Shown one piece after another: positions 14,183 to 21,069 of a stretch of 24,359 bases of DNA (position 1 is its first letter; every line of letters starts with the position of its first letter). Under the pieces are notes generated by a model that made no database searches, was not told the origin of the DNA, and saw nothing but the letters and a program-made list of their open reading frames with translations. The translations under genes were made by a program, and so were the position numbers. Source of the DNA: an uncultured Collinsella sp. (GTDB lineage: Bacteria; Actinomycetota; Coriobacteriia; Coriobacteriales; Coriobacteriaceae); NCBI GenBank assembly GCA_902465105.1, contig CABQLM010000026.1, positions 1-24,359 on the forward strand, given 5' to 3'.

Positions 14183-14220
14183 ACTATACTCGATATTTAG
14201 ATGTTTGTCTAACTATCTAA
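14183..14220 (-). promoter_or_regulatory. sdpRI promoter and overlapping operator
   Basis: On minus, TAGACA (14211-14206) and TATAGT (14188-14183) are separated by 17 nt, each 5 of 6 to the sigma-70 consensus. The inverted repeat TTAGAT / ATCTAA (14197-14202 and 14215-14220), with an inner TAGA/TCTA pair, covers the -35 and the spacer. This is where an autorepressor would bind. Confidence 0.7.
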
Positions 14221-14230
14221 TCTTACACTC

Positions 14231-14265
14231 AAAAAATAGCCGCCCCCGCGTAATGCGAAGACGGC
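14231..14265 (-). terminator. Strong minus-strand terminator with no evident gene before it
   Basis: 11-bp stem GCCGCCCCCGC (14239-14249) with GCGAAGACGGC (14255-14265), complete on the minus RNA with three G-U pairs, loop ATTAC, followed by TATTTTTT. It lies upstream of the sdpR promoter; the only sequence before it on minus is the 14266-14448 intergenic region and the antisense of tcdA. Confidence 0.75.
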
Positions 14266-14397
14266 CACTTCTCACGCTACAAACGTGTTTTGGAGTTGGC
14301 TAACCCGCGGCAACGGGCGCCATCTGTTTCAATCTTATGCGAATCCCGATCCCATTTCAACAAGCTCCAAGGGCTCAAATGGAATCGCAATAATACC

Positions 14398-14403
14398 TAT
14401 AAT
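14398..14403 (+). promoter_or_regulatory. Perfect -10 hexamer before tcdA
   Basis: TATAAT 46 nt upstream of the tcdA ATG. At 17-nt spacing the -35 position reads TCAAAT, a poor match, so the promoter may need an activator or be weak. Confidence 0.45.
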
Positions 14404-14448
14404 GGCGATAGCTAAAACACGACCCGTTTCCCCCATCGGAGGATGTTT

Positions 14449-15246
14449 ATGACCGAAACCGCAGCCGCAATTCCCAACGAGACACGCGACACCAAGCTCG
14501 AGATCATCATGGGCCGCGAGGCACTCGACAAACTCGCCGCCGCCACGGTACTGGTGCTCGGCTGCGGCGGCGTCGGCTCCAATTGCTGCGAGGCACTCGC
14601 CCGCGGCGGCATCGGTCATTTCGTCATTCTGGACAAGGACATCATCGCGCCCAGCAATATCAATCGCCAGGCCATCGCCTTTCACAGCACCGTCGGCAAG
14701 CGCAAGGTGAACGTGATGGAAGCCATGATTCGCGATATCAATCCCGCCGCCACCGTTATCAAGCGCACCGAATACCTGCTGAGCGACAACATAGATGATT
14801 TCTTCGCGAATGTTTTGGAGCAGACGGACGGCAAGCTCGACTACGTCGTCGACGCCATCGACACCATCTCGGCCAAACTCACCGTTGCCAAGTACGCTCA
14901 GGACCACGACATTCGTTTGGTTAGTTCCATGGGCGGGGCCAACAAGCTCCATCCCGAGTGTCTCCGCTTTGCCGACATCTTCGATACGGTACGCGACCCC
15001 ATGAGCCGCATTATGCGCAAAGAATGTAAAAAGCGCGGAATCAAGAGCCTACATGTACTGTTTAGCTGCGAGGAATCGGTTAAGACCCAACCCCGCGACC
15101 CGTCCAACATCCACGAGCGTACCGAGTTGGGCACCGCCAGCTTTATGCCGCCCATCATGGGCCAGATGATCGCCGGCGAGGTTATCCGCCAGATCAGTGG
15201 GCGCGGCACCGAGCGCGTGCGCGTCGACGGCCAACGCCTAGACTAG
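14449..15246 (+). CDS. tcdA: tRNA threonylcarbamoyladenosine dehydratase (TcdA/CsdL)
   Basis: 265-aa E1-like (ThiF superfamily) enzyme that uses ATP to cyclise t6A37 to ct6A in ANN-decoding tRNAs. The Rossmann/ATP motif VLVLGCGGVGSNCCEALAR is at 34-52, the Asp of ILDKD at 62, and SNINRQAIA (69-77) holds the Asn-x-x-Arg-Gln that contacts ATP. DYVVDAIDTISAKL is the family-specific nucleotide loop, MGGANKLHPE follows, and the C-terminal GTASFMPPIMGQMIAGEVIR matches TcdA/CsdL rather than ThiF or MoeB. There is no zinc-binding CxxC pair, as usual for this branch. I chose the ATG at 14449 because GGAGG is 6 nt away; the ATG at 14443 would touch it. tatD follows after 14 nt, so the two are an operon. 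Confidence 0.92.
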   Translation: MTETAAAIPNETRDTKLEIIMGREALDKLAAATVLVLGCGGVGSNCCEALARGGIGHFVILDKDIIAPSNINRQAIAFHSTVGKRKVNVMEAMIRDINPAATVIKRTEYLLSDNIDDFFANVLEQTDGKLDYVVDAIDTISAKLTVAKYAQDHDIRLVSSMGGANKLHPECLRFADIFDTVRDPMSRIMRKECKKRGIKSLHVLFSCEESVKTQPRDPSNIHERTELGTASFMPPIMGQMIAGEVIRQISGRGTERVRVDGQRLD

Positions 15247-15260
15247 CGGAGCGCGCCGAG

Positions 15261-16043
15261 ATGGAGCCCCGGTTATTTGATGCACACTGCCATCTTGATT
15301 TAATGGCTCACCCGAACGCCGTTGCCGATGAGGCGATGGCGCTGGGCTTGGGTCTATTTGATTGCGGCGTCGATCCACGCGACTTTTCGGCCGCAAACGA
15401 GCGCGCCCGTCGCCAACCAGGCATCATCGCCGGTGTTGGGCTCCACCCCTGGTGGCTCGCCGACGGCCGCTGCGGTCCTGCCGAAGTCAATCTGCTTTGC
15501 GAAGTTGCTGTCCAAGAGCGCTACATCGGCGAAGTCGGACTCGACTTTTCCGCGCGCTTTGCTGGAAGTGAGTCGCTACAAATACAGGCACTTGACCGGC
15601 TCTGCGGTGCGCTCGCGCAGTATCCTCTTACCGGACGCGTGATATCAATTCACGCCGTTCGTTCAGCAAGAGCCGTACTGGACGTCCTCGAATCGCATGG
15701 ACTACTCATCCCAAACCCCGACTCCCCCGCTATCGTCTTCCACTGGTTTAGCGGCACTTCGGACGAACTCGTCCGCGCGCGTAATGCGGGCTGCTATTTT
15801 TCTGTCAACGAACGCATGCTCACGTCTAAACGAGGACGCGAATACGCACGACAGATTCCACTCGATCGTTTACTGCTCGAGACCGATGCACCGGCGGAGG
15901 CAAACACAGAAACAAGCGCACAGTCGCTCATCAGATCGCTCGCAGGGACCTCAGAACGCATCGCCTCACTCAAAAACTGTGACGCAAAGCGCATCGAATC
16001 GGCAGTTTTAACAAATGCACGCTCTGTTTTTGATCTTCGCTAA
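15261..16043 (+). CDS. tatD: TatD-family metal-dependent hydrolase
   Basis: 260-aa amidohydrolase-fold protein. Metal ligands are present in the family order: His9 and His11 in FDAHCHLD, Glu in GEVGLDFS (about 90-97), His in ISIHAVRSA, His in VFHWFSGT, and Asp in LLLETDAP (about 210-217). GVGLHPWW is the usual strand-two motif. TatD proteins are Mg-dependent DNA exonuclease/phosphoesterases in repair and quality control; many paralogues have unknown substrates. Length is typical. The gene lies 14 nt after tcdA with GGAGCG before the ATG. Its TAA stop abuts, base for base, the left end of the MITE-like element at 16044. Confidence 0.9.
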   Translation: MEPRLFDAHCHLDLMAHPNAVADEAMALGLGLFDCGVDPRDFSAANERARRQPGIIAGVGLHPWWLADGRCGPAEVNLLCEVAVQERYIGEVGLDFSARFAGSESLQIQALDRLCGALAQYPLTGRVISIHAVRSARAVLDVLESHGLLIPNPDSPAIVFHWFSGTSDELVRARNAGCYFSVNERMLTSKRGREYARQIPLDRLLLETDAPAEANTETSAQSLIRSLAGTSERIASLKNCDAKRIESAVLTNARSVFDLR

Positions 16044-16282
16044 CCCCTGTGTGCAAAAAATGCCAAATATGAGTACTGTTGCAAATCTAGTCACATTATT
16101 TTACGGCAAAATAGCATCTTGATAATGCACAGCTGTTCATTATCAAGATGCTTTAAGGTGCTTAAAGTCATTTTTAGCAGGATTTAATCGCTCGAAGGCA
16201 CCCAACTAGACCCTCAAAAGCTTGATTTTGCTGCAACTAAATTAGTGACAGTACTCATATTTGGTATTTTTTGCACACGGGG
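16044..16282. mobile_element. MITE-like AT-rich inverted-repeat element, no coding capacity
   Basis: 239 nt with near-perfect terminal inverted repeats of 35-36 nt (16044-16079 and 16248-16282). Each reads CCCC(T)GTGTGC, six A, T(G/A)CC, AAATATGAGTACTGT inward: one indel and one substitution. The centre has a 15-bp hairpin, AGCATCTTGATAATG / CATTATCAAGATGCT (16113-16127 and 16138-16152), with an ACAGCTGT palindrome in the loop. GC is far below the flanks. No ORF and no obvious target duplication were seen. It could instead be a large regulatory or terminator structure. Confidence 0.65.
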
Positions 16283-16315
16283 TCCCGGGGAGACGACAAT
16301 TCGACTCCCCGGGAC
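16282..16315. repeat. GC-rich hairpin after the pfkB-type gene
   Basis: 11-bp perfect stem GTCCCGGGGAG (16282-16292) / CTCCCCGGGAC (16305-16315). On minus it lies 8 nt past the stop of the gene at 16323-17186. Similar TCCCC(G/A)GGA...TC(C/T)GGGG hairpins occur in the 70-nt repeats at 19153 and 20623, also followed on minus by a TGTGTGC-like stretch. Confidence 0.65.
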
Positions 16316-16322
16316 TGCTCAC

Positions 16323-17186
16323 CTATTCGGAAATCGGCGCTCCATGGCCCCAAGAGCCTTCCATGCCGCATACGGTCGAGGCAAACCTGGCCGCGAAGTC
16401 AAGCGCCCGCTCAATAGTTTCAGGACCATCCTCGCCACGCTTGGCGGAATCGAGATAGCACATCAGGAACGAAGTCAGGAACGAGTCGCCCGCACCCATG
16501 GTGTCCTTCATGTCTGCCACAGGCTTGGCACGCTGACGATAGTAACGCTCGCCATCATAGGCAATGCAGCCCTCAGCGCCAGCCGTGGCCGATACAAAAC
16601 GCGGACCCAGGCTCTTCACCCATGCCAGACGCTCGCGAATCTCATCCTCGCTCGCGGCGTCTGCCGCGCTAAAGAACGCGAAGTCAACATAGGGAGCAAT
16701 CTGCTCGTAGTACTCGTCGGTCGAATCGTCCGAAAAGTCAAATGAAACCGTGACGCCCGCAGCCTTCAACTTGGGCAGCTCGCGCTCGGTAAAGCAATAG
16801 TTGCCCGAATGAACCACATCGAACTGCTTCATATACGCAAGGTCAAAGCGATTGAGGACATAGCGCGCATCGCCACGGATACCGCCCTCGTTGGAGCCGA
16901 GGAAGACACGGTCACCGTCAACGACGGTCACGCGAGCCGCTCCGTTCTCGCCAATCATCTGCTCGCACTTGTCAAGTTCGATACCCTCATCCTCGAGGCT
17001 TGCAATGACATGCTCGGCAGCGGCGTCATTGCCAAAAATGCCCATGTATGCGGAACGTGCGGCACCGCATTTCTTAGCATAGACGGCAAAGTTCACCGCA
17101 TTGCCACCCGGATACATTGTGTGGATATGCTCGTAGCGGTCGACGACGTTGTCGCCAAACCCCAGTGCGCTCACGTTAAATGCCAT
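16323..17186 (-). CDS. PfkB-family sugar kinase, fructoselysine 6-kinase-like
   Basis: 287-aa ribokinase-superfamily kinase. GFGDNVVDRYEHIHTMYPGG (9-28) and NAVNFAVYAKK (29-39) form the substrate-side start and closely resemble fructoselysine 6-kinase (FrlD). ENGAARVTVVDGDRVFLGSN (80-99) is also FrlD-like, as is SFDFSDDSTDEYY (148-160). DTMGAGDSF (228-236) is the ATP/anion-hole signature with catalytic Asp234. The product would phosphorylate fructoselysine or a related Amadori sugar at C6 before FrlB cleavage, but no frlB or transporter is in the window, so the substrate is inferred. AGAGGGG precedes the ATG. It lies 60 nt after a HAD phosphatase gene on the same strand, probably one operon. 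Confidence 0.85.
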   Translation of the reverse strand: MAFNVSALGFGDNVVDRYEHIHTMYPGGNAVNFAVYAKKCGAARSAYMGIFGNDAAAEHVIASLEDEGIELDKCEQMIGENGAARVTVVDGDRVFLGSNEGGIRGDARYVLNRFDLAYMKQFDVVHSGNYCFTERELPKLKAAGVTVSFDFSDDSTDEYYEQIAPYVDFAFFSAADAASEDEIRERLAWVKSLGPRFVSATAGAEGCIAYDGERYYRQRAKPVADMKDTMGAGDSFLTSFLMCYLDSAKRGEDGPETIERALDFAARFASTVCGMEGSWGHGAPISE

Positions 17187-17246
17187 GACGCCGCCCCTCT
17201 CTTATGCCAACGGAACCACTGTTGTGACAGCAGTACCGCCCAGGAT

Positions 17247-17906
17247 CTACGCGAGTTCCAGCAGCTCCGGCAGCTGGTCGATAATCTTGTCCGCGGCATC
17301 CTGGCTAAAGCCAAAGCGCTCCTCGCGCTTGGCAATGACTGTCAGGCCGGCTCGCTTGCCAGCAGTGATGCCAGGCACCGAATCCTCAACGCAGCAGCAG
17401 CGATTCGCGGGCAGCCCCAGCAGGTCCAGCGCATGCAGGTAGATATCGGGCTCAGGCTTGCTCTCCTTAAACTGCTCGCCGCTCACCACATACTCAAAGG
17501 CATCCGACAGCCCGCACGCATTGAGCACTTCCTCGATGCTATCCATGGGAGACGAGCTGGCAAGCGCCACGCGAACGCCACGGCGCGGCAGCTCTCGAAT
17601 CGTATCCACGGCGCCTGGGTTAATCAAAGCCTGATAGTCGCGCGGACGCTTATGCGCCCACTCGTTCCAACGGGCCAACGCTTCCTCGCCAGTGAAATGC
17701 CCCTTACCGGCGCGCTCAAACCAATCGACCAGCATATGCAGGAAGAACTGGTGCGAAGTACCGACCTGCCCGTTCAACTCCTCTTGAGTCAGGTTCAACC
17801 CAAGCTCCTTGGCAAAAGCTGCGGTCTCGCCCAGGTAGTAATACTCGGTATCGACAATCACGCCGTCCATGTCAAAGATAACGGCGTCGAACGGAAATGC
17901 GGACAC
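17247..17906 (-). CDS. HAD-IA phosphatase, beta-phosphoglucomutase-like
   Basis: 219-aa HAD-superfamily hydrolase. Motif I is FDMDGVIVDTE (11-21) with nucleophile Asp12 and acid/base Asp14; motif II is ALASSSP; the Lys and following motif is KESKPEPDIYLHAL; motif III/IV is CCVEDSVPGITAGKRAGL. A helical cap (about 25-85) fits the beta-phosphoglucomutase or sugar-phosphatase group; the substrate is unknown. I chose a GTG start at 17906 because GGGAGGG precedes it by 5 nt and the motif then sits at the usual distance; the frame is open to 17954 but crosses a hairpin. It probably forms an operon with the kinase downstream and may hydrolyse a related sugar phosphate. Confidence 0.87.
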   Translation of the reverse strand: MSAFPFDAVIFDMDGVIVDTEYYYLGETAAFAKELGLNLTQEELNGQVGTSHQFFLHMLVDWFERAGKGHFTGEEALARWNEWAHKRPRDYQALINPGAVDTIRELPRRGVRVALASSSPMDSIEEVLNACGLSDAFEYVVSGEQFKESKPEPDIYLHALDLLGLPANRCCCVEDSVPGITAGKRAGLTVIAKREERFGFSQDAADKIIDQLPELLELA

Positions 17907-17921
17907 GGCACCCTCCCTAAC

Positions 17922-17947
17922 AAAAGGACGCCCGCGAGCAGGCGCCC
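17922..17947 (-). terminator. Terminator-like hairpin between the two HAD genes
   Basis: On minus, GGGCGCC (17947-17941) pairs with GGCGTCC (17932-17926), one G-U, followed by TTTTG. It ends 19 nt before the GTG of the next gene, so expression of that gene needs read-through or a promoter within or before the hairpin. Confidence 0.65.
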
Positions 17948-17970
17948 GAGCCATGCATTAATCGGCGATT

Positions 17971-18813
17971 CTAACCCAGCAGCTTATCCAGCGCCACTGC
18001 AATACCATCTTCGTTGTTATTGGCGGTCACCATCTGGGCCACAGCCTTGACCTCATCGACGGCGTTGCCCATGGCAACACCGGTTCCGGCCCACTCAATC
18101 ATAGACTTGTCATTCTGGCCGTCGCCAAACGAGACGACCTCGCCGGCATCGATGCCGAGCTTGGGCAGGGCACCCTCGAGCGCGCGGGCCTTGTCGATAC
18201 CGGGCGCCGTGTACTCAAAGTACCAGTCAGCCGTAAACATGCCCGAAAGCGTCTGGGTAAAGGGCGCATACATCTCCTCGTAATGCGCCTGCAAGTATTC
18301 CGGATCGCCCGCGGTCAACAACTTGTCCACCGGATAGGCATCCACGACCTCATGGAGACTCTCGACCTCACGGATTTTAAGGTCGCAGGCATCGCGCTCG
18401 TACTTAACAATGTTTTTCTGCGAGCCGTCGGGCAGCGTGATCATGCAGCGATACGAATCCTCAACATGCAGGTCGCGGCCGAGCGAGATCATGGGGATGA
18501 CATCAAAGTTGCGCAGGTGGTTGAGCAGACGATGCAGCTCGTCAGCCGGCATGGCTTGGTCAAAAAGAACCTCGTCGGTTTGCGCGTCGACCACATGTGC
18601 ACCGTTAAAGGCGACCAGCAGGCCATCGTGGTTTTGAAGGTCGAGCTCCTGCGCCAAGGCATGCAGTCCCCATGCGGGGCGGCCCGAAGCCAAGATGAGC
18701 TTAATCCCCGACTCCTGCGCCGCGAGCAACTTCTCACGCGTGCGCGGGCTGATGACCTTTTGGTCGTTGGTGAGCGTACCGTCGATATCCATCGCGATGG
18801 CTTTGATTGCCAT
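17971..18813 (-). CDS. Cof-type HAD-IIB phosphatase
   Basis: 280-aa cytoplasmic sugar-phosphate or cofactor phosphatase. Motif I AIAMDIDGTLTND (5-17) has Asp9/Asp11, motif II is LILASGRP, the Lys of motif III is in GIDKARAL, and motif IV is SFGDGQNDKSMIEWAGTGVA followed by MGNAVDEVKAVA. The C2B cap lies between about 85 and 190 and includes the AFNGAHVVD strand. Length and motif order are those of the Cof/YidA family, whose members act on many phosphosugars and flavin or PLP phosphates; the substrate here is unknown. AGGGGGC precedes the ATG. It is first in a likely three-gene set with the HAD-IA and PfkB genes, though a terminator-like hairpin follows. Confidence 0.9.
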   Translation of the reverse strand: MAIKAIAMDIDGTLTNDQKVISPRTREKLLAAQESGIKLILASGRPAWGLHALAQELDLQNHDGLLVAFNGAHVVDAQTDEVLFDQAMPADELHRLLNHLRNFDVIPMISLGRDLHVEDSYRCMITLPDGSQKNIVKYERDACDLKIREVESLHEVVDAYPVDKLLTAGDPEYLQAHYEEMYAPFTQTLSGMFTADWYFEYTAPGIDKARALEGALPKLGIDAGEVVSFGDGQNDKSMIEWAGTGVAMGNAVDEVKAVAQMVTANNNEDGIAVALDKLLG

Positions 18814-19037
18814 ATATGCCCCCTGTCATTGAGTAGTCTTGTCGGAGTCATGATACAGAACACCTCCCGCAACTCTGTTTGCATCGAATAAAAAGCCACA
18901 ATGTTGCGAATATGAACCGCGCGCCGCCGAGTATTCACCGGCGACGTCGAGTGCTTTGGGCTCGAAAAGCATCCGTATAGGCAATCCAACACAACCCCAG
19001 GGAGCGTTGTCAAGGAGTCGCAGCGAGAGCGGTGCGG

Positions 19038-19063
19038 GCGTCCCCACATTCCGGCGGGGACGC
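19038..19063. repeat. Isolated hairpin in the 18814-19316 intergenic region
   Basis: 8-bp perfect stem GCGTCCCC / GGGGACGC around a 10-nt loop. The surrounding 503 nt (18814-19316) contains no supportable gene in any frame; besides this hairpin it holds the 70-nt repeat at 19153. The function is unknown. Confidence 0.5.
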
Positions 19064-19152
19064 ATCGGCCGAGAGGCGATCTGGCGGGATACAGTGACGC
19101 CCGAAGGTATGTGTTCACCGTGTCGTCATCCCCGTCACGCCCGTCACACGAG

Positions 19153-19222
19153 CCCAAGGGTCCTCGCTCTTTTGGGGTGCAGAAGTCTGGGGGCGGCACG
19201 GTCCATCCCCAGGAAACGCCGC
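19153..19222 (-). repeat. 70-nt direct repeat, copy A
   Basis: Aligns without gaps to 20623-20692 (copy B) with 52 of 70 bases identical. Both copies have the same orientation and lie downstream of a minus-strand coding end. Each contains two potential hairpins: CCCAAGGG...CTTTTGGG and TCTGGGG...CCCCAGG here. The paired C/G to T/A difference from copy B (CCGGGG / CCCCGGG) suggests the fold is conserved. Confidence 0.65.
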
Positions 19223-19316
19223 GGCTCGCAGCGATGTAGCGGCTGCCGCCAGGGCGATACAATCGCTGTTCTGGAGCAATGTGACTCTTTTTTTCCGAGC
19301 CAATACTCAAATCACC

Positions 19317-20420
19317 TTATCCAATTGATTTCTCGATTACGTAATAGCTGCCGTCATCTGACTTATAGTCCATGGTCACCAAGAACTTTGACCGGACACT
19401 TGCTCCATAGGAATTGTCCGAATCAACAAAGCCCTTTATTACGTATCGTTCACATCCCTGATGTGAAAAACTTTTCCCCTGAGAGTAGAATTCGTAGTCG
19501 TCGAAACTCCAAGAGAATTTTGCTGAACTCGGAGATTTCAGAAGTTCCTTGACCACGTCTTGGGCATTGGCTACCAATTTGCCCTTGTCGTCATCAGACA
19601 GTGCCATGCTTACGTCGGTTCCGCCAACGTTTTCCCATTGGGCGATAATTGCCATGTTGGAGCGAACATTGTTGTAGTCGCCTTTCCATCCAGCAAAAAC
19701 ATATCCTGGCATATTGGGGTCAGCGGGAGGCGTTGCATTTCCGCCGGCCTGGACTTTTTCTTCTTTCAACACAGTCCCACCCGTGGAAATGCCGTCGGTG
19801 CTGATTCCGTCGTAGAACGTAACGGTAAATGTCCCATCATCGGGCGGTATTGCAGCCTCTAGCTCGGTTACGTCAAATGAGATGGAATTTAAGACGAAAT
19901 CAATGACTTCATCAGAAAAGTCACCGCGTCCGTCGGCGTCGGACTTAATTCCAATCGCAAAACCATACCCGTCATCACGGATGGCATAGGCAAACGTGAA
20001 TTTGTAGTCTCCGTTCTTTGCGGATTTTACGCTCAAGCTCGTGCCGTCGGATAGGCTGACGGAGTCTTCGTCCTCGTAGTCTAGATCATAACTCTGGTCA
20101 TAGTCGCCTGAAAACGTCTTTGCCTTTGCTTCCTGATTGCCGACCTTCTTAAACGCCATAACAGAGACATAGCCAGTATCGGTATCGCCGTAACTCTGTT
20201 GGTAAAAGCTTGGACCGTAGGAGGAATTGTCGTTTTCTTCCCAGTTTGGGTTCAGTTTGAGAGAGACGCCCTTGTAATCGACTGTGGAAAAGTCTTCGGT
20301 CTGTATTTCGGACTCGCCTGTGTTTGTCGGCGCAGGAGATTGCCCCGGCGTAGCACATCCAGACATCAGTAATACGAAAGATAGGGTGACGGCAGCGAAG
20401 AGCCGCGTCGCGTTTGGCAT
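19317..20420 (-). CDS. Surface lipoprotein with InlB B-repeat-like module
   Basis: 367 aa. The signal peptide ends in lipobox LMSGC, so Cys22 is lipidated and the protein is anchored outside the membrane. Residues about 23-45 are a Pro/Thr/Glu linker. Residues 46-185 are a beta-rich domain (VDYKGVSLKLNPNW, YGFAIGIKSDADGRGDF). Residues 196-263 resemble an InlB B-repeat/Flg_new module (VTFYDG, MPGYVFAGWKGDYNNVRSNM, IIAQW), common in Gram-positive surface proteins. Residues 279-367 (LVANAQDVVKELLKSPSSAK) are a second domain known from other lipoproteins. I chose the ATG at 20420 because it starts the signal peptide and AGGGG is 7-8 nt upstream; the open frame further up reads through a repeat. 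GC is visibly lower than in neighbours and 70-nt repeats flank it, suggesting acquisition. Function unknown. Confidence 0.85.
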   Translation of the reverse strand: MPNATRLFAAVTLSFVLLMSGCATPGQSPAPTNTGESEIQTEDFSTVDYKGVSLKLNPNWEENDNSSYGPSFYQQSYGDTDTGYVSVMAFKKVGNQEAKAKTFSGDYDQSYDLDYEDEDSVSLSDGTSLSVKSAKNGDYKFTFAYAIRDDGYGFAIGIKSDADGRGDFSDEVIDFVLNSISFDVTELEAAIPPDDGTFTVTFYDGISTDGISTGGTVLKEEKVQAGGNATPPADPNMPGYVFAGWKGDYNNVRSNMAIIAQWENVGGTDVSMALSDDDKGKLVANAQDVVKELLKSPSSAKFSWSFDDYEFYSQGKSFSHQGCERYVIKGFVDSDNSYGASVRSKFLVTMDYKSDDGSYYVIEKSIG

Positions 20421-20614
20421 AATCGGTCCCCTTTCGATAATCTTGAAATCGCCGCCATTACGGCGTTTAAAATGATAGATTTCGCATTCCAGCGCTCCCT
20501 CGACAATTCGACAGACGGCGGCTTCAATCATGGGGAACGCCGGATGGCTTTCCCTGCCCCGTGGACGGTGGGCCAGTAGAGCCTGCAGTGATTCATCGAG
20601 CAGCGCTAGCGACA

Positions 20615-20692
20615 TCCTGTGCGCCAAGGGGCCCCGGCCTTTTGGCACACAGGGGTCCGGGGAGGGCGCGGCCCATCCCCGGGAAGCGCCGC
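20615..20692 (-). repeat. 70-nt direct repeat, copy B, with long hairpin
   Basis: Copy B (20623-20692) of the repeat at 19153. Its 5' part lies in a 38-nt near-perfect hairpin (20615-20652): CCTGTGCGCCAAGGGGCC pairs with GGCCTTTTGGCACACAGG using a few wobble pairs. A second hairpin, TCCGGGGA / TCCCCGGGA, follows. The rest of 20421-20614 is the lipoprotein gene's leader, where no clear promoter was seen. Confidence 0.65.
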
Positions 20693-20697
20693 AGGGG

Positions 20698-20999
20698 CTA
20701 TTCCGCCCCAGCCGCGTAGACCATCCGGCCAGTCTCGCAGCCGATAGTATCGACGTCCCCGAGCCCAACCCGGACAGCTGCTCATCCGCCGGCGACTACC
20801 AACACGTCGGCCTCGGACCTTGCAACGTCGATGAGGTACTCGAGCTCGGGGCAAGCCCATCCGCTCCACGCAGACCTCCCCGAGGCCCAAAGCGCTCAAG
20901 TTGAATACAACTGCTAGCGACACTCGTCCTCCGGCGCGCCCTTGACAATGGCAATGCCCAGCAGCCCAACGCCCTCCCGATACACCCCGCCCCATCCAA
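20698..20999 (-). pseudogene. Degenerate coding remnant, unidentified
   Basis: No intact gene spans 20698-20999, but coding-like stretches occur on minus in shifting frames: LLGIAIVKGAPEDECR then a stop, PELEYLIDVARSEADVLVV ending in TGA at 20782, and GDVDTIGCETGRMVYAAGAE ending in TAG at 20698. One frame reads VFNLSALGLGEVCVER, faintly like the start of the PfkB protein at 17186. Together these suggest a gene broken by stops and frameshifts. Its identity is not recognised and chance translation of GC-rich DNA is possible. Repeat copy B begins a few bases past the final TAG. Confidence 0.3.
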
Positions 21000-21007
21000 A
21001 TAGCAAA

Positions 21008-21035
21008 GGGCCCGTATCCTATCGGATACGGGCCC
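21008..21035 (-). terminator. Terminator of pgi
   Basis: 12-bp perfect stem GGGCCCGTATCC / GGATACGGGCCC with loop TATC, followed on minus by TTTGCTATTT. It begins about 35 nt past the pgi stop. Confidence 0.8.
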
Positions 21036-21069
21036 CTGACTATAAGGCGCGATGCGTTAACAGCAGCGA

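Noticed and set aside
14335..14952. 205-codon minus frame overlapping tcdA
   Set aside because: Mostly antisense of tcdA. Only the last 33 codons lie outside it; these are discussed as a finding, not called as a gene.
16044..16282. attachment site of an integrative element
   Set aside because: No integrase, tRNA gene or direct att repeats nearby; inverted ends fit a MITE-like element better.
18489..19310. 273-codon minus frame spanning the cof start and the intergenic region
   Set aside because: It overlaps the true cof-type gene in another frame and reads through repeat A and a hairpin; composition is Arg/Pro/Ser-rich noise.
20421..20768. 116-codon N-terminal extension of the lipoprotein frame
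   Set aside because: It would put 116 residues before a signal peptide with a lipobox and reads through repeat B; a good RBS exists at the 20420 start.
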